Shown in pieces: positions 22,188 to 34,100 of a DNA stretch of 64,000 nt. Position 1 is the first letter of the stretch, and each line of letters opens with the position of its first letter. The stretch is from Capitella teleta (lineage: Eukaryota > Annelida > Polychaeta > Capitellidae): positions 1 to 64,000 of the forward strand of contig KB297695.1 of the NCBI GenBank assembly GCA_000328365.1, in the 5' to 3' direction. A model generated the notes under the pieces. That model worked only from the letters and a program-made list of their open reading frames with translations. It was not told where the DNA came from and did not search any database. The position numbers and the translations under genes are program-made.

Positions 22188-25100
22188 TCAGCGACCTCTC
22201 TTGAATCCACCCTTCGCTTTTTTCTTGGTGGCTCCGCCTTTCGTTCCTTCCGTAGACTGTAAAGAAATGTTTGTATATAACATTTTTCTTACCCTTGCCA
22301 AGAAAAATAATTTGCACCAACTAACCTTCCTCTTGGTAGAGGTGGTCGATGTGACCTTGAAAAATGAATCAAGTCGACCTTGAGTTGATCCATGACGGGC
22401 TTTCTGTAGCTTTTTACATCCATTTCGAATTCTGTCCTCACTAGAAAAATATAAAACGTCGATGATTGATTAGCATTTGATAATAAAATACAAATATAAT
22501 ATTGAGTCATAAATTGAAGAATAAAACCCACTTAAATCCCTTCTCTTCCACCATGAACTTGATCAATTCTTCCTCTTTTGGTTCAGTCCATTTCAGCTGA
22601 AACAAGAAAATAATGCTATTGAAAGGTCGCATCAAGGTCAAGGTAGGAAAACATCTGAGAATCATGCCCCAAATTGGGCTACTAACGACTTCCTGGGCGC
22701 ACTTTTGCAGGGGAACTGCGGCTGAGCAAAGAGCAAATAAAATTGACAAATGACGCCTAGTAACGTGACATGTCACACCAAAGAATACTTTACTCAAGGT
22801 CATCAAGTACAATCGCCAGATGGACTGAAATTTTGAAGGGTCAATGGATCATACCTCAACTTCGGAATCTTTCAAGACATCAGGTTGTTTGAAAAGCTCC
22901 CTGGCTTGCTCAAACGGCCAATCCTCCGGAATTGTGTACTTCTGGAAGGATAAGCATATAATATATAAATCAAAAGAAAATACTAAAGAAGTTGAAATCT
23001 GACCTTGGTGTCGATGTTCTTGAGAACGGCCTCAATGCTGCGGTGCTGCTTGATCAAATCCACTGCTCTTTTAGGTCCAATGCCTCTGATCGAATCACAG
23101 TAATCACATCCAAGCAGAATACACAGGTCAATGAACTAAGCAACAAACGGATTACGTCACAAAGAGAACTTATGAAGAAGACCAACCTCCTCGTAGGATA
23201 ACTCCAAACCTGCAAGAACTTTCTCCAGACTAAACTCCTTGATGGGCATTTTCCTATCAACGAAAGGATTCGATCGAATATTTAAGAGTGGAGACAACCA
23301 TTAAAAGTGGCAACCAGTCATATGATTTGTGTGTTCAATAACATCATGGCGTACTTTGGACACACTTACTGAAGAATGAGGATAACACTTAATGGAACTT
23401 ATACTGCCTTCGTGTAAACATACACACATGGCTGTGTATCATCTGACTTAACCTATGTTACCTTCCATTAATAGATTGTTTATACCCTTCGGAAAATGTG
23501 CTCCAACAATTACATTTACATGTACCCACAATTTCCAACAGTACCAAGATCAACTTATCAAAATCAAGATATTATTCTACTGAACAGGATACCGCCGATA
23601 GTTGTTCCGAATACTGATGTACAGGCAATAATTTGTGAAATAAAGAGCTTTCAAATGAGTTAATTGACTCCCTATGAGTGTATTAATTGCGATTAAACTT
23701 CTGTACCGAGTGGACGAAATCAACACTTGAGTAATCACAGAGCAAGACACACGAGCAGCGCGTGCTGCCTAACACGCATGTCAACAGTACACACGGGAGA
23801 CATGCTGATCAAGACTCCCCGAGAACAAGGCCGGAGAGTGAGTAGCGACGTATAAAAGGCGAGGGTGGCTTGACGCCGCGCGCATTGAGCAGCATGCGAT
23901 GCAACTATTCTATGAAGTGGGATGGCGATCCTGAAAACAAAGTCGGTCGCTACGGCGCTGCAGCCATCGTCTTCATCATATGTGCCGGTGTGCTGGGCAA
24001 CATTTTGGTCATTGTCACCGTGGCAACCGTCGCTAAGTTACGGCGCTCATACAATGTCTTCATCGCATCACTTGCAGCGAATGATCTCTTGTTCAATGTG
24101 GCTATCATGCCTTTCTACGTGGATACTTACGTTTATCGAAGATGGAGATTCACCACAGCGTTGTGTCGATTCGAGACGTTTGCCGGGACAGTATTAGTGA
24201 TCAGTTCGTCATTCCATATTGCGGCCATTGCAATGAACCGTTATGTGCTAATAGCCCATAAAGATAAGTATTCAAAGTACTACAACCGTTTCGCTATTTC
24301 GTTTCAAATTGCGGCCATTTGGCTGACAAGTTTTCTCATTGTTCTTCCCGGGATAATTGGCTGGGAAGCCTTAGTGGAGTATTCGGATCAAACGGGGAGG
24401 TGCAGCTACGTGAGATCAGCCTCGAAAGGGAGTCTAGGTCTGGTTTTTGGCCTGGGGTTCATCGTCCCTTGTGCGGCCATCATCGTGTGCTACATCTCAA
24501 TATCAATCGTGGTTTGGAGAAGCAAGCAGAAACTTGCAAAATACAAAGACGTCGAAATGGAAGCGGGTCGACCACGCTGCAACACAATGCCGGAAATGGA
24601 AAACTTAAAAAAAGACATTCACGAAAATAACGGTCGTTTGGTCACCCCTCCGTCCATCGGGTCATCAACGGAACTGAGTGACCAGTTGGGTCTACTGAAG
24701 GATCGGCACCAATCACTGGACACTACCCGCCCGCTGTCGAGGCGGCCGCAGCGGCATACCATCCCCAGTCCTAACCGACTGGCCGCACCAAAGCACGGTT
24801 CACACTGCAAAGCGTCGCTGATGCGCCGCTTGCACCGCAGACGAAATGATAAGCGGCACTTCAAGTCGTTCAAGATGATTCTCGCCGTGTTCCTGGGATT
24901 CTCGCTGTCTTATTTGCCTTTCACGATGCTCAATTTCGCTGACGGGTCTTCGTGCCTGGATCGGGTGTGGTACATGACGACTTCGCTTCTCTTTTGGGCT
25001 GGGTCTTGCATTAATCCGTGGATATACGGTGCAATGAACACTCAGTTCAGAGAAGCGTACCACAAAATTATCTGTGCCTGTGTCCACAAGGGACTATGAG

Positions 25101-28100
25101 GTTTATAACGTGTCGCCTCTTGTCACCATCGATACCTCTGTAAACATTTCACTATCATTACATTCTTCTGATTAAACCTAAAGTATCTACATCGAATCTA
25201 AACTCTCTTCAGCTAATATTCTCATGCAGAAGGCTGACTGACAGCACACCACGACCGAAAGCGCATCCACAAAAGATTACATTAGCAATAAGAGAGGCAT
25301 TGGCATTGGGGTCACAGGGTACAATAACAGACTTAATAGATCAAGGTTCAATGGTAGCGTCTTTGTAGTCATGGCAACAAAGTGCCCGCCAGACTAATTG
25401 CATTTGTACGTACAATAAAACCCGGGATTTATCAATGCACTGCCCGTGAGCACAGGGCTAGCTCCAGCCGCCAACGCAAAGACTTCAGTTGCATAACAAA
25501 ACGACAGATGACGGAATCAAAACTCAGTGATTGAATAATCCCTGACTGACACGTTGAGTGATTGCCATATTATGAGGGTTTTCGCTGCTTTGTCCCACGT
25601 GACCACCTTTCAATTTTGCAATAACAATTCAGAAGCTGAACCAAACACACCCAAAAAATTCCTCTGTTCCGATTTCCAAAAAGAAAACGAAAAAAACGTG
25701 AAGAAAAAAAAATCCCTAAACGCAGACGGCAGACAAATCCCCGAATAATTGGATACTTCAATCAATAATATTATCCCCGTTTTCCGAACTCAATGAAACT
25801 CTATGAATACAAGGCTCCATGATTATAGCAATGATGAGTTCAGCATAATTTAAGCCTCACAATAAAATAAATACAGGTGTTGATTCAGTAATGGAACTTC
25901 AGACAAATACAATGTATAGGGTGAGTTGAGTGACGCTTCGTCCTCATAAACAGCAAAAGCACTTTGTAGCAGAAGGCACCTGAAGGCCAGAGATGCTCCT
26001 CTGTCCAGGGAAAAGCTAATGGCAAAGATAGCCAGTGTAATGTGGCACTGATAACAGTTGATAAGCATAGTGGAGTAAATGAGTCCTTGTGAGATTATGT
26101 AGAACAATAACATTGAACGCCAACAATGCTTTCAAGTCTGGATACTGAAAAAGAACTAAAAAGAAGGCGTAAAACAGGCGTTGTCTTCTTCTTCTCCTCG
26201 TTCAAATTAGTCATCTTCGGTCGGAAGAGAGGCTTCCCGGTGAGTCCTAATTGGCCGCCATCACGATCAACTGAGTGGCCGTGTGTTTTTGTATCCCGAG
26301 AGACTATTGCTTCAACCCCCTGCTATGCTCCTCGGCTTGCGCTATCTATGTATACGTGCTTTTGCAATGTCGGATTGTTTTACAATTATAAACATGAAAT
26401 ACTACCCCGTCTAGCACCGTAGGCAAGAATCCACGATCCACATAGAACAACTGTATGCATGATCCGCAATCCCTGAGCTTACAGACTGGATCCCTCTTGA
26501 TAACATCACGTACATTGGCAGCTCAAATGAACAAGTAGAGATAACCCTAAATGGCATTAGCATGTATGTGTGACCCGAGAGTGGATACACGGAAAGGCAT
26601 CCTGCATTGAGTGCGTGATAAAACCCGTGCCAACCCCCTGCCAGCCTCATTGCGTTCTCCTATCTCAACTGTATCAACATTCTAAGTCTGCTGCGCTTAG
26701 TTTTTTTTGCTCTTCCCGATGATCTGCATTCTATTTGCATAGCGGAGCCAGGAGGCGTCGTTTGGAATGGCGCTGAAACCTTCACGTAAACAGCGTAGGA
26801 ATCATAATAGACGTCCGCTGTGAAACCAATGAGAACGATGACCCTACGTACGTCACGATCGCCTGTTTGTACGAGATTCTGAAATTGCTCCTATTTCACC
26901 ATTTTCATTAATTCTGATGTTCAGGATGACCAGATTCCAGATGAGACCAGACGTAATTGGATATTATATGGAGGCGTCTTTTGACGCCGCGACATCAGCG
27001 CAGCAGGGCGTCAGATGGCGTGGCTACTAAAGAGATGACATCGTGACAGCGTGAAAGCAGAGAGGGAGCATCTGAAAGATTAAGTGCTGCAGGCAACGAC
27101 AAGCAACGCCTTTTGATGAGGCTGAATGGAACGAATGGTGCAAGAAGCGGAAAATCCCACGTTTATGTCCATGTGATGTCCAGGATGTACACAACAAGCA
27201 ATGATATGACCAGCAAATTTATGCTGAGGTTATGGCTGGCAACAGTCAAAAGTATTGGGCAACTGAAATCAAACAATTACTACTACATGTACCAGAATGA
27301 CTGTGCCATGACGTTAAGACGCCTATATATGCGTGAGACTCCTGACATATTATGTTCCCCTTAAATTATAACATAAAGCACCAGCATGTCGAGTTTTCAT
27401 TGAGCTGTTATGATCACAAGGCCTTGGACATTCAACGAAATGTTCCCCTTAAATCTGGCTTCAATTCTGACCAATCACTCAACCTCCTATAAGCATTCTA
27501 TAGTTACTCCTTCAAAATTCTATGACTCAGATGGTGTGATGGTGCGGAGTTAATGATTTTCACGTGAAATGAAAATTTAATTTGATTTAGCTCTGCATAA
27601 AAAGTTAAAAACTATAAATGTTTTTAATAATTGGATTTATGGATTATTCATTTGTGACAAGTTTGCCCTGTAGTGCATACTCATGCCTTGATCCCTCCCT
27701 TCGTATTATCGACGAACTGACGCCAGTTAAGCAAAGGCGACAAATTCGGGGGATGAAGAGGGAAGTTTTGGCTTCAGGCCGCTCAAAGATCAAGGGAGCA
27801 GCCATTAACTGCGACTGTTGAAAGGGAGATGGCATGAATGGACGGCAAAATGAATGGCGGCATAAAGTTCCGCTTTCTACAAACGCTCATTTACCAAGAA
27901 GAGTTTTTTGTTCCATGAACTGATTTGCAGGACCGATTTTCATACGCAAATTGGAAGAACAAGAAGTGATTATATAATTCCTAGAAGTAGGTCTTATACG
28001 TGTACTTGTACAAACGCCTTAGAACTGTGAAGGAAATCTTTTGATCAATTACATGGTAGATTGATTGTATGATATGGAATTAATCCATTCATTTATGATG

Positions 28101-31100
28101 ATACTTCCTAGGAAAAACTCGCCTCGGCTTCTGCGAATAAACACCTCTGTTCAGTCTGAGGTTCACAGAATGGGAGAATCCAAATCCACCACTAAAAGCA
28201 TTGCAGCCCATCTTGGCTATTCTACACAGCGTACCCGTCCAGAGAACAAACATCATGACACACCACGGACAACTTGTATCTTCATTTACATAACATACAT
28301 TAGTCTCGACTGCAGAACTGCATTAGCATCAGCACCAGCCTGGTGCTGATGCTAATGCAGGTGCCACCAGGTCATTAGCAGCCAGTGAGCTAAGCTCTCT
28401 ACTTGAGCTGTCGTTCGGCTGCAGATGAGAAAAACCTCTACCAAAGTATACCGTTCAGTGATAAATCCAACGAGTTATCACCCTGCTTATATCAATGATT
28501 CATCTCTTGCTCCAATCGACATTAGATAAACAGGGAACTTCTCTTAGCATACCTTCCCAGATTATGCACATTATCGACTTGTCTTTTTATCTTTAATTAT
28601 TTTATTTATTCATAAACGTGGTTTTTTTTTCTACTTTCATTTCATTAATTTTCACATGTATCCTGTAAAAGGATAAATATATTATACGGTAGACATGTAA
28701 ATTTGTTGGACATCAATCAGCCGACTGATGGGGCTAGGAGTGATGGGAAATATTGATATCATTATGGACATAAATATCGAAGGTTTTGCCGCAATTGAGT
28801 TGGTACCTCCATATGTATTAAGAGTTTAAGACTCCGAGAAGAGGATACCTACTGCTCAAAGCTCCGGCCGGCATCGGAAACTGTACACATACTTATACCG
28901 ATATAAGTATGTGTGCAGTATCCGAATATGTGGAGCCTCACATATTCGGCATATATAATTAGCAAATATGTGAGGCTCCACGGCAAAAAGCCAGATATGT
29001 GGCACGGCGCACAACAGTGCTAGAGGCGTTTTTAGTAGCTGAGGGCTATGTTTAACGTTTTTGAAATTCTCAGCTTATTCCATGGTGATATATGCATTAA
29101 TACTCATATCACAATATAATTAAATGCATCAATTATTGCTTTTAATTGAGGCACCATTAAGAACAATAGATCAATTATTCAAGATAAATGACCAATTGAT
29201 GCTCATTTTCAATTGTCAGCACCTCTGCTGTCTCGCATCGCATTTAAATGACCTTGATATCATTGTGAACTGTGAAGGTTGTCTTCTTTAATTTCTGAAA
29301 GTATTAAATGGACTCGATCCATTCACCAAACAAGCAAGAAACAGGGCCACTATCCAGGGTCATAGTCCATAGCAACGGTTTTATTTGTTGATTATCTCAG
29401 AACATGCATTTTATTATTTATGATATTAAATTTGGAGATTTTTATCAATTTGCCAAATTTGCCCTATTAAATCACTCGCCAATATTAGTACTTCTATAGT
29501 AGTCTGAGAAATTCAATATTCGCCCATCAGTAGCTATTACTTGCACCCTGAAATCAATAATCTCACAACCTTCACCTCTCTCCTTGAACGCACAGACGTG
29601 AAATCATAGCCACACAAATGAACATTTCTTGCATGCAACTCAATCTTAAGAGTTCTTTGGAGATTTCAAGGCCTCTTGCCTTCCGTTTTGAACTTCTGAG
29701 ACCTACTTCATCATGTTACACAGCCAAGTTTATCACCAAACGACACATATAAAAAGGGAGCTTTCATGACATCACCATGAAGTCCATGATCATAACATAA
29801 ATAACAAATTTACAATGCAGCATACCTTGCTTCGCTGAAGGTGAGGTGCCTCAAAAGCACAGTTGAGCCAAAGGTCAGTGCGTCCATATCTTCTGTTCCC
29901 GTTGCGTACACGTGACCTCCCTTCACTAAAGAGGCACACTGCGCCTCCGCTTCACAAGGAGCCTGAAGAAGAAAACATCAAAAATATCCCAGATTGCACA
30001 TTGTCTGAACAGGGATTGTTACGGAAGCTAATTTTGCAAGGATATTTCTTATTTCAGTCCAATGCCTCAGTGACACACATTTGACTTGCATGCACTGGCT
30101 GTTCAGTACAGTCAGACCTCATTTATCCAGTATTTTCTGCATTCCGGATATGAATTCCCTTATAATCGATTATATTTCCATGTAATCTGAGGAGGAGAGG
30201 CACTTACAAAAATCAACCTGAGCTACTGTCAAGTGAGACTACTACTGTAGAACAGGACATTTTCGCGCCGCATAAAATTTTCTCTATATTCGCAAAAATT
30301 AGATGCCCGCAAAATCTTTCTGGGTGATCTTATATATTTTTATGATATATAATTGGTGCCAAGAATAAAGGCCTCAGCCATAAAACCAAGAAAATTGCAG
30401 TCCAGAGATTTCCCGTTCTACAGTAACTCCAGCAGTTTATAAGGCAACAACTCCCACTGAACCAACACTTCGACCACTAACAAAATGCTGATTGGACAAA
30501 TTGATTTACAGCAGATTGCAAATTGGTCTGAACTTGAAATTCAGGCAGCCTTGATCAACTCCAAGAAATGATTCTTTTCAGTTCTAATGTTGATACCATA
30601 TCAGGGTATTCCTCTACACACATTCATCTTGATCATGACAGTGATTGAATTTCAATAAAGTTCATTTGTATAATCAAGGGTATCACAAATTGGCGGCCTG
30701 AGATTTAAGTTGGTGTTGCAGTAATGCAGTTGATAACTTGGCTTAAATATTCACCAACAAACAACCCAAAGTTGATAATCAATAGTTCAATACGCATAGC
30801 CACGGAAGAAATGATTATGAAACATCCATTGATTATCTCATTAGGGCGAGAGTTGAGACATCAAAAAAAAGAAAGAACATTATGATTTTGAATTATGATA
30901 TTGCAATGGAGTCAGCAAAGGTTATGATTCGGCAAAGAAACGTTATGATCAATAATCATGAGCTCAGATCAGAAAATTGGAATGGGAGAAGTGGTACTCC
31001 AGCACTAATGCCCCAATTCTCAATTGTAGCCACTGAGCTGCTGCTTCACCACATGAATTAAGAAATGAGATCAGCAGCATTGGACGTGAATCCAAGCCCA

Positions 31101-34100
31101 AATGCTTGGATACAGTTCGGTCTCATTGGCTCTGTGGGCGAAACATATAAATGGCCAGTGCTGCAGATCTGGGAGACTGAGTGATTCAAAAGAAGCATAA
31201 ATCAATATTACTATAAATTTCACCTTTCCAATGTGGATCAAGTAAAGTGAAGTGAAATAATATCATTAATATGATTACATTGCAAGGTTTTATGACAAAT
31301 TTCATTATAATTAAATTATATAGAAGCAATGATTGAATGTGTAACAGAGGAGTACATGCATTTAGTAACAGTTTAAGCCATGCTAAACTGCTCCTCCAAT
31401 CCAATCCAGCTCAGGCTGCTCAGCCAATCGGACGCACAGAGTGTGATGTCCTTTGATTAATGTTTTCACACCTTGCACGTTTTAGGGCCAAAACAAGTGA
31501 AAAACGCTTGCCGCAATGCAACCAGAGTCAGCGAGAGTTAATCGATTTACTTCTTTAATTGACCACTCATTAATGAAGCCCCTCAAACACGCCAAAAAAA
31601 AAAAAACAAAAAACTGTTTTTGCGACAGCTAACACCTATATAAAAGTAGGTCATTGTCTTTAACATGAATGCTTGATATATAACACAAACAGACCTTATA
31701 TTCTGGACAATAACCTTTGAACAATCATGATTTTTGTACATCAAAGGGTGACGCCGACATGGTGGATTATTACGGGAAACTTCAATTTGGTGGCCAGAAA
31801 TTAAGGGAATCAAATTAATAAGTCCAATTAACATTGTGACAGATCCGTCCCCAAGCATCAAGTCGGATTATAAAGGGAGTCGGATTAATAAAACTCAGAT
31901 TAATGAGGGCCGACTGTGCTAACTTCTACTACTAACATAAAATGCACGTTTTACTCAAGTCGCCATGCATTGTCTACCAGTATGTTCGAGGATTCTTTTG
32001 TTTACAAGTTGAAACACAAGTACATTTAAGCTCGATCACTAATCTGTCTTCTGTGGAAATATCAAACTCGTGAAACTGATAACAATTTGCCAGCATGCGT
32101 TTGCTTGGTTACCTGCTGTCTGAATTTGCTTTGTCTCCAGCTTGATCGTTTAATGAGCAAAAAGAAGTTGTGAAAAACACTTTTCCTCTAACTTTCCCCA
32201 AAGTTTGCAACTTCCAAATTTCCAGGATAACATGTCACTGTAACATGCACCGCATAATAGAACCAATTATTTGATTTGTCAATAATTATAGCTGACCCAC
32301 CATGAAAAATAAAAAATAAAAAAATCCTTCTGAAGTCGGGTTGAGCGCTATTCAAAATTACAAGGTAGTATGTCAGCAAAAGTTGTATTCAATACATCAT
32401 TCTGCATGAATGACACTCGACACGATGTGGCCGTGCACATATAAAAGCCACTTGCGACCCAAATCAGAGACTCCGTAAGACGCACCTCAACAAACGGAAT
32501 TCCCATGAGACCCAAGAGCTGTTTGCATTCCTCGTTGTGCTCCTTGGTCACTTTCACAAGACGCTTGGAAAACTTCTCAACATTTTCTGCTTCACCTAAA
32601 ATTGAGAAAAGGAAATCTCAACTTCAATTTTAATTCAAAAGAAGAAATTAGAAGTTTAATTTGATGAACAATTTAATCAAAATCATGCAAATGAATGAAG
32701 CACTCACCAGCCTCTTCTGCCTTCTCCAATGCCTTCTGTGCCTCCTCTCTCCGTCCAGCTCTCTTTGACAACTGAATAAGACAAACACAAGATCACTTCA
32801 CGTAACAGAGGAACACACACAGCACTCACTTCTCCTGATTTCATGTCTGGCGGTTTGCCATCAAATACATAGACCGGTTTGATCCCGTGATCAATCATCC
32901 GGAGGGTGCGGTAGAAGATTCCCATCAGGTGACTTAAGAGTGAGTGAATTATGCAAATTAGGGTCATAAAGGGGTGAAAGGTGAAAGGTCACCTGGTGGT
33001 TTCCCCATCTGCGTTGGTGAGCATGTTGCCTTCCTGTCGGACAGCGATCAGGAATTGATAGATGCACATGGAGGCATCAATGGCCACTTTGCGACCTGAA
33101 ATTAAGAAGACAAAGTCCCTCATCAGCTCAGATTTGAAATGATTTAAAAGATGCATTACCAAGTTGTGTATCAAACAAGAAATAAAAGGAAGTATCAAAG
33201 GAAGGCCTGATGTTTGACTCAAGGAGTTAAATTGGGCTGGGTGACTGAATGAGAATACAGTGACAAAGACCTTGACCCCTCTCCAGGGTCCAGTGCCAGG
33301 GACCACACTTAGACCCTGGAGTAGATTGTAACAAACCAGGTCCAGCTGGCTGCAGGAAAAAATGACTCTCATTGGGCAAGCTGCTCAAGTCACTCCCCCA
33401 ATCAGAGAAATCGACTCAACATTACGATATGTGGTGATCAGCGACTTGAAATGGCATCTTACATCCCAATCATCATTATTTTGTCAATAAATAACTTTTA
33501 AATGGGAGTAAATATGATGCAAATAATTATTATCAAGTGTTAAGATTAGGGCTGGGCGGATATTGCTTTAACACGGATACACGGATATCCGTGTTACTAA
33601 TATCCGACGGATACGGATACGGACACGGATATTTATGCCCAAACACGGGAGCATGCACCTGCAGCGTAATGGCACAGCGCCTGGCACACGCTGTGAGCGC
33701 AAAAGCCACGCTCTGCCTGCAGTAGTTAAAGATAAGCAACTTTGACCTACTGCTGTCATCTTTTTTGCTTCTTGTACATTTCTTTTATCAAAACGTTCAT
33801 AATAAGTTTAAAGAGGCATCGCACATGCTGCAGACAGCTCGCCTGCCTGTCGATTTCACAGAGGTGAATTCCTTATCAGCGCAAGCTATTTCAAGTATTT
33901 TCCCCAACTTCACAGTCACAGATTATAAGCCCAAAACGGAACGACAGTAACGTGCACTTTGTGCTACAGTGTACACTTTCAATAAACATGATTTGGAAAT
34001 GTACAAACTTAGTAACTTCGTGAGGCGCAAGTCAGTTCATAACTTCATGGCAATTATTGTTCTATAGAAAGTTTGAAATAATTCAAGTCGCAAGATCGCC

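Noticed and set aside
23870-23893. Upstream TTG start for the nested GPCR
   Set aside because: Not an expected animal start; it lies only about 13 bases after the TATA box, so upstream of the likely transcription start.
33533-33950. Open frames inside the hAT elements as transposase remnants
   Set aside because: They arise from the ACGGATA repeats and differ between the two copies; no hAT transposase motif is visible.
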